This document shows, one piece after another, positions 1 through 10,960 of a stretch of 64,000 nt of DNA (its first letter is position 1; each line of letters begins with the position of its first letter). This DNA comes from Calycina herbarum (lineage: Eukaryota; Ascomycota; Leotiomycetes; Helotiales; Pezizellaceae): positions 558,001-622,000 of the forward strand of contig LLEY01000005.1 of NCBI GenBank assembly GCA_001414485.1. Direction: 5' to 3'. The translations under genes and the position numbers were made by a program. Below the pieces are notes generated by a model that did not search any database, had not been told where the DNA came from, and worked only from the letters and a program-made list of their open reading frames with translations.

Positions 1-1366
1 TTCTGCTCGTCATGTACCAGAGTAATAATTGTACCTCGAGAATTGTAGGCGGCTTGATATTGTGAGTTGCCGGAGTGAGAAGTGAAAGGTAGTATCAAAT
101 CTATGAACCTCGGCGTTTGTTTTTTTTTTTTTTGTTTTGGCGGGCTTGAATACTAAGTATGTTGGTAGAGGGCTGGAAAGTTTGTCACACCCTTCCTGGG
201 ATGTCAGAGTTGTACGAGAAGAGTATTTCTATTTGTTTTTGTTTGCAATTGTTATTTTATACCTCTCCTGAACACTCCTAACCTATCAATTCCGAAAATT
301 GTCATCGCGTCGTCGCCGCCCTCTTGAATTTATAGAGAGCTTCCTTTTACACTATATTAGGACCCCTCGACTCGCGATACCACTATTAAACTCTTTTCCC
401 TGTTTAACTTATAGAACGATTAGAAATGGATTTCCGAGTTTGATCACGATGCTAAAAGTTTATTCTTAGTGTTGTGGCGGCTAGAGCGCGCTATGTCATA
501 CGCCATCGCTACGTAGGCTGATACCTCCTTCAATCAAGCGATCAAAGATCCTGGTTAGTGGCAGTGTAGCTATAGTAATCTTAGTAAGACTTTAATAAGA
601 TTTGTGGCTGCTAAACGTGTAGCTGCGACATTTGTAGCTGCCTGTACCTTGCTGGAAAATTCCTGTTTTCCGACATCCTCCGATTAAGTTAGAGTAAAAA
701 GTAGCCCTGTGTAGAGCCATCAAAAACGGCTGTCTCCTTCCTGGGGAAATGCTTCTGCGTGATAAACTTCTGACTTGTTACTTCCGGCTTTCATTTCTTC
801 TCTCTTTGCGCTCTACAGTCCCTTACAAAACCAGCTTCCTCTCAGTCACAGAGCTAGAAACTTCTACTCCCGCTTATGACCAGGGTTAGCATCTTAGTCT
901 AGCTTTATTCAGACTAGCCCAGAATAATTGAGTATGCTACTATACGGTAATTGGCGACCTTTTCTGCTGTAAGGTCAGGACATATGTGTGGACTAAGTTA
1001 CTAAAATGGTTAACATTATTGTAACGGACCGGAACAACGTTTGATGGTAGAACTGATCCATTCTTAGAATACTAAGGTGAAGAGCTAAGACAGCTCTGAA
1101 CGATGCTAATATACAGGATTCTGCCAGGCGGTGAGATGTCACGTGGCAGGTCTGAACTGTCACAATTATTGATATAATACTCGACCTTTTGAATAGTACC
1201 AAACCTCGCTTGCTTAAAGCACGACCTGATTCGAGACATAATAGTTCATAATATGCCGAAGACTAACTTACTCCAAAAGTTATACAGATATAACTTATAT
1301 ATTACAGTAGTTGAACATATTGTGATTATTAGATGTTTATAGCATTTTGATTACTACGCTCGAATG
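1..1366. other. AT-rich gene-less flank of the mariner element
   Basis: No coding region can be supported here. The stretch is AT-rich, has a poly-T tract near 120-134 and contains stops in all frames; its only open frame (993-1202, minus) has no recognisable motif. It ends at the TA dinucleotide (1367-1368) that borders the mariner terminal repeat. It may be old transposon debris, but no domain or terminal repeat was seen. Confidence 0.5.
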
Positions 1367-1487
1367 TAAGAGTTGTGGCCACAGCTCGTGGCACACCTAA
1401 GCGAGAACACCAAAACCTAGACCTTATTTTTAAAAATATATTATAAATCCAATTCTAGTTATTTTAACTTTAAATTAAAAACTCATA

Positions 1488-1790
1488 TTAATGAATAGTA
1501 GCTAATTTATGTACTTTAATAACATCCTCTAATTTACATGTTAATCTCTTAGTATATACCCGATAATCACGTGGATCCACCAGATCCCAAAGCCTTTGGA
1601 TCTCCTTTATTAACTCCTCCTTAGAAGTCGGTACAAAGGGCAACTTTTTTAGCTCTTCTTTCATCCACCGCCAGACCTTCTCAATTACGTTTAAATCAGG
1701 AGAAGAAGGAGGCCAATTAAACCCGCGGATGCTATATTCAAGCTTAGCTAAACGAGCATGTCCCTTATACACCTTAGAACCGTCTTCTAT
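1488..1790 (-). pseudogene. mariner transposase, C-terminal part still open
   Basis: This is the 3' end of the mariner transposase, on the minus strand. It contains the NWPPSSPDLNVIEKVWRWMK signature of the DDE/D superfamily endonuclease, including the last catalytic acidic residue region, followed by a basic, Leu-rich tail typical of fungal mariner-like transposases. The open frame continues upstream beyond 1772 as EYIFIEDGSKV until a stop near 1850. The N-terminal DNA-binding part of the same protein is about 2.5 kb away at about 4275-4330, because of the nested pogo-type insertion. The remnant has no proper start and is not expected to be expressed as a functional transposase. Confidence 0.85.
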
Positions 1791-2399
1791 AAATATATAC
1801 TCAGTTCCGAGCTTATCGAATAAGGGAAAGATAACTAGCTTAAGAACTTAGTCCCTATAGGCGCGGGAATTCACCCCTTTGCAGCCTTGTTTCTCTAAGA
1901 AGACAAGAGGGGATTTATAATCCCAGCTGATCACACCCCAGATCATAACCGACACCCTCCCTAAACGATAAGTCGACTAAATACAGTCAAGACACCGTTT
2001 TTCGTCTATACGCCGCGTTACCCAAACCCTCCCACTCTTTCCAAGCTCGAATATACACTCATCCGACCATATAACCTTCCTCTAGTCCCCCCCCCCCCCC
2101 TTGGATTCGAGGCAGCGTAGTCAGAGGTCCCCCATTAACGGTGTTCTAGTACAAAACCAAGGCGCTTTTTAGCTTGTTTCCAGGATATAAAAGGTCGAGG
2201 GCATACTACGCAGCGACGGTTGCCTACGTAGCGTAGTTCTCGTCGAATAGTACGTGCTGATACGTCGATACCGAGGATGTTTCAGACTCGCTCGAAAGTT
2301 ATACAACGAGTAGTATAATTTGTCGATATAAATCGAATAATCTAGCGTATATCCCTCTTTCCTAGTCGCCTCCTTTAATATTACTTCCCTTTCCGTATA

Positions 2400-4269
2400 C
2401 GTTAACGTAGTTCACAAGCGAGTTGGACTCCCAAGCGAAATGAATTTTTTTTCTTGGCATTCCACAAATTATTAAATATCTCACGACATAATTAATTAAA
2501 TTAATTATACTACTCAGAATCAGAATCCTCACATATTTCTTCTCCTTTTTGACAAGTTCGTATGTTATGGCCATATTTCCCACATAATCCACAGCGCCGG
2601 CGAGGTACTAGACTCGGGTTCGTACAATCACTATTTTCTACTAAAACCACTTGTTCTTGCGAAGTAATATTACTTAGGGCCCCAAGATCTTGCGCATCTT
2701 GGAGAGTAAGTGATCCTCCTTCCTGTAATCGACGCTTTTTTGTACGACGACGCCGACTTAGTTGATCATTTGCTGTACGAAGTGCAGCATTCTCAGCGCG
2801 TAATAAAGCCACCTCAGTAATTGCACGTTTTACACCCTTTGCAAGCTGGTCTAGGCTATATAGAATCTGGGTCGGAGAACTATCCTAGTGTTGTAAGACC
2901 TTGTTCTATATATATGACGTCTAAGAATGAGCCTCTATTATGTTATTTAGGGTCTTTGGTTCCCAAATAGCTAGGAGGCTTATCGAGGTGGATGGACGTG
3001 ACGGAGTCCTTAGTCGTATTTCAAGCTATGAAATCACAGAATCTAGGTCGTACGGCACTAATCCAGATCCTCGAAACCCTCCTCGAATGTTTAATTCAGT
3101 CATTGTCGTACAAAAGGCAGTATAGAATGCAGATAAGAAATCCTCCTTAGAAACATATGTAATATATAGTCGTATTAATTTCTCAAGTTCGACACTGTAT
3201 AGCCTTTTTAACGCTCAAAAACATCCTACATTAAGTAGCTAGAGTCTATAAGAGGAATAAGCTGGCATACAAAGAGTAATAATATTATTACTCTTGTAAA
3301 AAAGCTCAAAATCGACTAAGTAGTAGCTTTCATAGCCATCAAGTACAAGGAGCCGGTAAATGCCCTTTATTCGAAGCTTTATATACCGATCAAAATGAAC
3401 AATCCAACCTAGGCCTCGTTCATTTATTGTCCAGCTATTTGTAGTTATAGCAATTACCCAATCGCGTAGTAATTAGCTGTTTTCGGACTAGGAGGAGAGG
3501 TGATTCTTCCCTGCTAAAATGATATATAGAGGCACTACAAAGCCGTACGACCCAACACCTTGAATTACTGTTGCCCATTCCTGGTTTCCTTACTGTACTA
3601 TACGAGGCCGAGAAAGCCTTTTAGCACTTATAACAACCATTTCCGATGTAATTTGGCCTATGTAAAACCTAGTCTTGTCAAAGTTATAAATATCCTCCTC
3701 CTAAATCCTATATTTGTCAATTATATTTCGTACAAGGCGAAACCACGCGTTATACGCGTCCGGATCTTCGTATTAGACTCTTTGGTAATTAATCCTTCGA
3801 TTAAAACGCGTCTTAAGTTCTGGTTATCGTCGTACGAAGTTCGAAGTCCAGTTCTTGCCGACGCGTCCTACACCCCGCTCTAAGAGAATGCGATTCGCCA
3901 TATCTTTAACACAACGTATTTGTAGGGGAAATGATCGAGAATCTAGGTCGAGAATATGTTGTATAATAACTCTTTCTTCGATCTCTATAAGTTTTCGAGA
4001 ATTAGCGATAGAATCTTATCGTAATAATATTCCGTAAGTTCGATTAAGTAATATTGTATAAGGCACTTTATAAATCCGCGCAACCTTCTTAGCTTTTAAA
4101 TGTGGGCTCGTACGAAGCGTATTTAATGCAAGAGTCATATCAGACTCTGTCCAATGCTTAACCATTTTATTTGTTAGGAAAAATCGCGCTCTAAAGAAGT
4201 TTATACAATGCCAAGAAAAAAAAATTCATTTCGCTTAGGAGTCCAACTCGCTTGTGAACTACGTTAACA
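2400..4269 (-). mobile_element. Fot1/pogo-type DNA transposon nested in the mariner element
   Basis: Long inverted repeats of about 61 bp flank the element: 2400-2460 and 4208-4269 are reverse complements with about two substitutions and one T-tract indel. A minus-strand transposase fills it. The start is recognisable at 4165 (MVKHWTESDMTLALNTLRTS, the psq/CENP-B-like N-terminus), but a stop appears after about 49 codons. The C-terminus (2510-2812) carries a zinc knuckle, C-x2-C-x4-H-x4-C (CGLCGKYGHNIRTC), preceded by a basic segment and a Leu/Ala-rich heptad-like segment, as in many fungal pogo-type transposases. The middle contains many stops and AT bias, consistent with RIP. TA is present at the left edge (2398-2399) but the right edge reads TG, so the target duplication is not perfect. 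Confidence 0.85.
2510..4165 (-). pseudogene. pogo/Fot1-type DDE transposase, multiply stopped
   Basis: This is the coding relic of the nested element. The N-terminal 49 residues are open from the ATG at 4163-4165 and resemble the helix-turn-helix start of pogo-family transposases. The last 100 residues are open and include a coiled-coil-like segment (ALLRAENAALRTANDQL), a basic patch (RRRRTKKRR) and the CCHC zinc knuckle. Between them the frame is broken by many TAA/TAG codons. Family knowledge: intact proteins are about 500-600 residues with HTH_psq, HTH_Tnp_Tc5 and DDE_1 domains; the available length fits one full gene. No active product is expected. Confidence 0.8.
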
Positions 4270-4571
4270 TGTTCCGTCCTTACAAATCCGTCTCGCAGTG
4301 GTTCTAGGAACCCCTAATTCTTTATATATCTATCCCTACGATTTTCTGTCGCTTCGCGCTTATCGTACTCTAGCCCTTTTCGGTGTATGCCAATTGTAAC
4401 CAGGTTCGTGTATAGGAGAGGGGGAGAGGATTCGGTCTGCTATTCTTAATTTAGAGAGTTTTAGACGAAAGGTTGAATTATGGTAGATTTTTGAAAAGGG
4501 AGTGTCGGAAATTAAGGTGGGGGGGGCAAATCTCGCTTAGGTGTGCCACGAGCTGTGGCTGCAACTCTTAT

Positions 4572-7500
4572 AATCGCTCATGCATTGCTTAGTAATCCGA
4601 TCACGAGATTGGCGACCACCACTAAAGCAACGAGAAAAAGATCGAAGTCGAAAAACTTCACAAAAAGCGAGAACCAAATTTTTGAAATTAAACAGCGAAA
4701 ACCACATCTAGCAGTCCTCCTTTTAGTTAATTAATAAGCCTGAGCTTGTGTACATCGCCTAGTGTAACATAGGCATCATGGTAACACCGTGGCCTTAAGT
4801 GACAGCATGGCCTAACGATATCTGCGAGCACGCTACACACCTTAGCGATTACCTTAGGAAAGCACTTACCTATATCGAATCTAATAAAGACTAGCTGGTG
4901 CTAAAGCCCTCTATTAAAAATATGATCGCGTCTATAAGCGTCTTCATCGCTAAATTCTAAAGCACTCTAGACGTTAGAACTATTATATAAGCTATTGCGA
5001 CTATCTAAAATAACCTTGAAACTATAGTAGATATAGTATAATCTATAGCGATAAGAGTCTAATAAAACATAGTTATATACTAATAGGCCGTTATACTTAG
5101 CTAGGAGACTAACTAAGTAGTAAAGGAAGCTGCTAAATCGAGAAGAACAACCGTCGTACTTATATAAGAGACGAACGACATAGCGAAAGTAATAAACGAT
5201 ACTATAAAGGCTATCTAGACCGTACTATTCCCTAAGGCTTTATATACGTCGGTATTAAGTAGTAATACCGTCCTACTAAATAAGCTAATTATAATCTTTA
5301 TATAAATATCTTTATTTATCTAAGTATAATATAAGATTATTATAAAGATTATAGACCTATCTACTATTAAAAGTCTTTATATAAAAAACCTCTAAAACCT
5401 ATAGAGCTACGTTGATTAAGCGATTAAACAGAGTAAAAACTAATATATTAAACAGATATATATTATATCTACTAACTAATTAAAGAGTAGAGACCTTAGT
5501 ATTAAAATATTAAATAAAAACGAAGTAGATATACTAAAGTAATTTATAAACGACTAGATTAATCGAATTAGAAGAGGTATAAACATATAACTACTAATAT
5601 ATAGGGTTCTTATATACGGGATTAGAACAAGTATAATAGATATAGAGAAGTTTAATAAGATTAAAGCAGAGCTACTATATAATAACCGACTATTTATACT
5701 AAACGCGGATATTAAATATATTAGATAGTTATCTAGAGCCGCTTATATAAAGACGGCTTTAACTATTATAGTTAAGTTTACTAGCCTAGAAGACGCGAAT
5801 AAAATCATTAATAAGGGCCTTATTTAGTAAAACGAGGTGTTTTAATATAAGAGATATAATAAGTAGTGCCGACTAAAGTAATACTATAAATGTTAAAGAT
5901 ATAGCTATATCGGAACCTAGTATAAAGCGAGTATAGTATATAGCTATTACGTAGAGGCGTATAACTCGAAAGATTGCCCGACAAAGGTTGATAAGACAGT
6001 GGCTAGGAAGTGCGCTATATATTAAGGAGTATATAAAGCGTGGAATAATCGATACCTGGTCTGAAAAGTCAAACTTGTAAAAGTAAAGGCGGTATATAAT
6101 ACTCGATAACTATACTATTTTGTCCCAACTATAAGATAAAAACAGACGAATAAAACCTTTACTTTTAGTATAGTAATAGTAGAGCTAAATAGAAGTTAGA
6201 GAGAGCGACTAAGCTCCACCGCCGCTAGTATAATACCTACGATATAATTCCCTACCCCTGGTAGACAGAGTACTAGAAGCAAGTTACCGACGAAAGGTAG
6301 AGCACTAAAAAGGATTAATATAGGGAATATATTAAATAGTATATAGGACGAAAACGAGGACATTGTTATAAGAGAGAGTAGTTAGAGATTAAGAAGACTA
6401 TACGTACTCTTAAGACAAGTGCTAGAATTAATTATAACGAACTTAATACTTAGCTCCTAGCTTAATTTAGAGGAGTTATAAGTTATAACAACAGCAGCTT
6501 AAAAATACTATAGTATAATATTATAAAATCAAAGGACGTAGTAATAGCCTTACTATTATAAGACTTGAAGATTTAAGAATATAATATCCTAGCTCTCTAA
6601 GAGCTGTAGAGGAACCCCTTTTCTCCGACTACTTATAACCTAACCTTATATATCTTTTAACTATACTTCTCTAAAGATAGTAGAGAAACGCTAGCAAGGG
6701 TATACTTCTTTATTAATAAGAAGATTAACCCGTATAAATAGATATTTATAGAATATACCCGAGACCTAATTATACTAGAAATTACTATAATAAACAAACC
6801 TATAGACAAAACGATAAAGATTATAATATATAATATATATAATCCCTTAAGAGGAACGGGACATAGAACGAGCTATCTACTATAGCTTCAAGTAGTACTA
6901 TTAATATACTAAGGCGAAGAACAGGTTATTCTAGGAGACTTCAACCTATATTACGAACTCTAGGGCGGACTAGTAATACGCGAAAGAGACCTAGAGTCCG
7001 AGGATCTAATTAATATTATTAATAAATTTTAGCTTAGTAGTATCCTACTAGTAAACATAGTTATATATAACGATAAAAACGCGTAAACGTGTATCGACCT
7101 CTGTTATAGTATATAAGATCTTATAAACAAAGTTATTATATATAGAATAGATAAGAGAATAGATTATAACTCCGACTATCTTCTAATTATAATTCATCTA
7201 GACCTTAGAATAATAAACTAACTATAGGAAGATATATAAGACTAGTCTAATACTGATAAGAAAGAGCTCTAGAAAAGACTATTAAAAGAGCTACTTATAT
7301 ATCGTTCTTCTAAAACCCGGACCGCGGTAGACAGATATATAGAGGAAGTAATAACTACTCTATAATTAGTTATTAATCACGCTACACCTCTAAAAAAGTA
7401 GTCCTTAAGAGTAAGAGCTAGCTAGACGACAGAATATAAAGAGATATAGGTATAAGTTAGAAGGTTAAAACGATAGAACAGCCGATTATACACAGAGGAG

Positions 7501-10500
7501 AGCTAGGAGGCCTACTAAATAGCCCGCAACTAAAGAGGAAGAGTAATACGTAGACACCTATATCAAGGATTTAGAGACAAGATAGAAAGCGCGATAGAAA
7601 GCCTAGAGAGTATATAGAAACTAGTAAAGTAGGCTAGAAATCGTAGCGAGATAAGAGTAGTAATAATAACTCTAATACTTAAAGATCCTATAATATACGC
7701 GGAGTACAAAGAAGTATAAGATAAAGTATAACTTCTTAAGATAACCTTCTTCCTAACCCTACTAGAACCAGACTTATAGGATATAAACGAGGCTATATAC
7801 TAAGACTACATTCTATTCCCAGATATTATAAAGAAGGAAGTACTTTAGATAATCACCGCGACACGTCTAATAAAAGCTACAGGACTAGATAGTATAATAA
7901 ACCGGATCCTTTATATTACTACTACTTAAATAGCCCCGTATCTTATAAGGATATTTAACTAGAGTCTTCGCCTAGAATACTACCTAATATATTTCCAGCA
8001 GTCTATAACGATTATCCTTCGTAAGCCTAGTAAAGACGACTATACTATACCTAAGTTATACTAACTAATTATATTAATAAACACTATTAGTAAGGTTATA
8101 GATGCTATTATTATAAAGAGAATTAGTTATATAATAGAGGTATATCAACTACTTCTAAACACTTACATAGGAGGACGGAAGAGGAGATTAACAGAACATA
8201 CTATATATATAGTTATCGAAAAGATCTATATAGCATAGAATTCACTCTAGCCACAGGTAGCAAGTCTTCTTCTTCTCGACGTCTCCGGGGCTTTTAACAA
8301 CGTGTTATATATAAGGCTACTTCATAACCTACGTAAGCGTAGAATAGACAAAAGAACAGTTAGATAAATAGCCAGCTTCTTAGCAGACTAGAACACAGCT
8401 ATAACCTTCGATATATTTAAATCAGATATCTACCAAATAACAATAGACATTCCTTAAGACTTACTACTCTTACTAATACTATACCTATACTATAATACTA
8501 ATCTAATTAACATCTATAATTAAGAAAACAATACTCTTATAATAAGATATATTAATAATATTATAATCCTATAATAGGGAAACTTAATAAAAGAGACATA
8601 TAAAAGCCTAGAAAGGACAATAGAATAAACTATAATATAGATAAAGAGATATATATCAGTGTTCGCCCTAAGTAAATTCTAACTCACCTACTATATAAGA
8701 AAGAGGTAATTACTAAACATAGATTATAAAATATAAGTAGACTAGATAGAAGTCTACTCTTAACTAAGTTATAGATACCTAGGTATTATACTTAATATAG
8801 TATTAAACTAGAAACAACATATATAAGATACTAGAACGAAAGTATTAAAGTCTATTAGCATAATAGACAACCTAGCTAGCTTTATATAGGGAATAGGAAT
8901 TACCTAACTTAGAAGGATCTATTAGGCAGTAGTTATCCCGTAGATAATATACAGCTGTTCTATATAGTCAGTTACACAGGAGCGCGGAGAAGGCTACACT
9001 TTACAAATAATCAATTCTCTTAAAAAGCTATAAGCAAAAGCGGCTAGAACTATAGGAGAGGCGTATAAAGCAATATCAGGTCTAGCCTTAGACGTAGAAC
9101 TATACCTCCTCCTAATAGAACAGCAGATCTAGAAGGCTAGTACCGAGATAATTAGAAGAATCCTTACTATAGATAAAATACTAGCTCTAGAAGAGTTCCG
9201 ATTATATAGTCTAAATCAAGAGAGACAGAGACTATATATAAGTCTACTTAGACACATTTACAGACGCCTCTACCAACGTCGCAGTCTAATAATTATAGAA
9301 TAAGAGATAATCCCACTATATATTATACTACTATAGTAGTAAGGACTAAACATTTCAATTATATTAGATATAGAAATAGTAAAGATATAATATAAGAACT
9401 TCTTAAAGCACCTCTTAAACAGTCTTTTTATCTATATAGATAGAAGTAGTATAGACAATTATATAGAGGCTGCTACGGTATCGCCCTTAAACAGATATAC
9501 AAAGATAGCGTATATAGGAAATAGTAAAACATCAATAGTATACGCCGTAGAACTTTAAGGTATTAAGCTAGCTCTCTAGATTACAGTCTAGGATTAAGAG
9601 AGAGGGAACGAAAGAAACAAAGTAGTTATCTTCACAGATAATTAGACAGCTATTAGAACACTCTAGTATCTAACCAGCAGATTAGGCGTATATATAGCTA
9701 TCGAGGTAGTTGCTCTAATAGACAAACTATAGAACTATAGAATCTAGGTCGAGATAAGATAGATCCTAGCTTATATAGGCATTTAGAGCAATGAAGTAGC
9801 AGACAAAGCAGCTAAAATTACAGTAAAATCATAATTAGAGAGGAATTAGAGAAACCTAAACGTTGTACAGCCTAAGATATACTATCTATAAGCAACTTTA
9901 AAGACGTAGACTATGAGATAGATAAGAGCCGAGTAGGTATATAAGTGGGACCTAGAACTAAGAGGGAGAGCCATATATAAATACACTTAGAAGCCGATAT
10001 ATAAGATCCTACAACTCTATCGGAGGCTAAAGAAGTAGTAAAGCTCTCTATTAATCTAGATACGTATAGAAAAGATAGGATTAAGAGACTTTCTCTAGAA
10101 GAGGAACGTACCTAGGTATAATGATCTAGGATATAAATATAGAGAGGGACAACAAACTATAGGATATATTATATTAAGATATTAAAAATTTAAAGACCTA
10201 CGATAGAGGGAATTTAGAGAGAGAAGGTAGTTAGATCTAAAGGTAATCTTAAACGAGTCGAAAACAGCTACAAAGGTAATAAGATTTATAGAACAGACGT
10301 AACTCCTTAGGCAATTTAAGAGTTATAGTATAGTATAAAGAGACGAAGTAGAACGCTAGGGGGAGACTGAAGGTATAAGGATACGAGATAGCTAGTAGAA
10401 GCGGTAGCTAAGGAACCTGATATATTTTAAAAAGATTAAGTAAAGCACTTCTTTTATACTTTGTATATAATAGTAGATAGAAGCCAGACCGTCCAGTAGA

Positions 10501-10530
10501 GGAGGCTGCTGGTCACTGTATAGTAATAAA
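4572..10530 (+). mobile_element. LINE-type (Tad/I-like) non-LTR retrotransposon, RIP-destroyed
   Basis: About 6 kb of TA-rich sequence contains relics of a plus-strand LINE in the expected order. Gag-like zinc knuckles occur at about 5870-6010 (YKC.RYSYIGT, then NSKDCPTKVDKTVARKC). An endonuclease domain starts near 6570 (EYNILAL.EL.RNPFSPTTYN, where dots are stops) and has a LGDFNLYYEL.GG block at about 6930-6970. The reverse transcriptase is marked by LLLLDVSGAFNNV at about 8265-8310 and a decayed YIxx-box near 8545 (YINN where the family has DD). An RNase H-like FIYIDRSSIDNYIEAA block lies at about 9430-9475. Nearly every Gln and Trp position is TAA/TAG, the signature of C-to-T mutation. 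The 5' boundary is uncertain; the 3' end is probably near the AATAAAG at about 10525. No open frame survives. Confidence 0.85.
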
Positions 10531-10532
10531 GT

Positions 10533-10620
10533 GAAGTACGCTTACCAAATACGGTAAGCGTACTTCGGCAGCTACGCCGAAGCTAGACCACTCCGGCATA
10601 GCCGCCCTACGGCGGGCGGC
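10533..10620. repeat. GC-rich cluster of three inverted repeats (hairpins)
   Basis: Three consecutive perfect or near-perfect inverted repeats lie between the LINE 3' end and the NLR gene. The first has a 14-bp stem (10533-10546 paired with 10553-10566) and a 6-nt loop. It overlaps a second with stem CTTCGGC/GCCGAAG (about 10563-10582). The third, with stem GCCGCC/GGCGGC, lies at about 10601-10620. Unlike its TA-rich surroundings it is GC-rich and not RIP-damaged. It could be the end of a small structured element, a transcription terminator-like structure or a recent insertion. No family assignment is possible. Confidence 0.6.
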
Positions 10621-10960
10621 TGGAACCGAGTATGAATAAATCAATCAATCAAAAGATCGAAGTCACCGGCTCGATTGTTATGTTTCAAATCAAGAGATTT
10701 TATAAGTTTTTATTATTAAGCAAGAAGTGTATATCAACGGCCTGCTGGCTTCCTAGGACCAGCCCTGGTTTGACACGGCGGGGCGGCCTTGATACAGTGG
10801 AGTGCGGGGCACGCGGGGCAGGTCTTGGTAACTTGGGGCGCGTATTTACAGCCTCAGCTGAATGGCCTCACATCGCTCAGCTCTTACCAGACCATCAAAA
10901 CCTGCTTCTGATCTATCCCTTCCTATCAAATACATCTGAAAGACACTGAAGAATCTAGCT

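Larger units (their letters stand above)
1369..4568 (-). mobile_element. Tc1/mariner-type DNA transposon, disrupted by a nested element
   Basis: The element is bounded by 39-bp inverted repeats at 1369-1407 and 4530-4568 that differ at two positions, each flanked by TA (1367-1368 and 4569-4570), the target duplication typical of Tc1/mariner. The transposase reads on the minus strand. An HTH-like segment (KELGVPRTTARRICKDG) lies at about 4275-4330; after the nested insertion, reading resumes below 2399 with RRCVVCPRPFISWKQAKKRL, DECIFELGK (first catalytic Asp region, about 2060), FIEDGSKVYKGHA (about 1760-1795) and SPDLNVIEKVW, the last catalytic region. The C-terminal 94 residues (1488-1772) are still open. 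Upstream there are scattered stops and a poly-C tract near 2087-2100. The element is dead: interrupted by the Fot1-like insertion and mutated. Without the insert it would be about 1.3 kb, normal for the family. Confidence 0.9.

Noticed and set aside
10632..10949. 105-codon frame upstream of the patatin start
   Set aside because: No domain, it begins at the edge of the hairpin block, and it stops before the patatin ATG; at most an upstream ORF in the leader.
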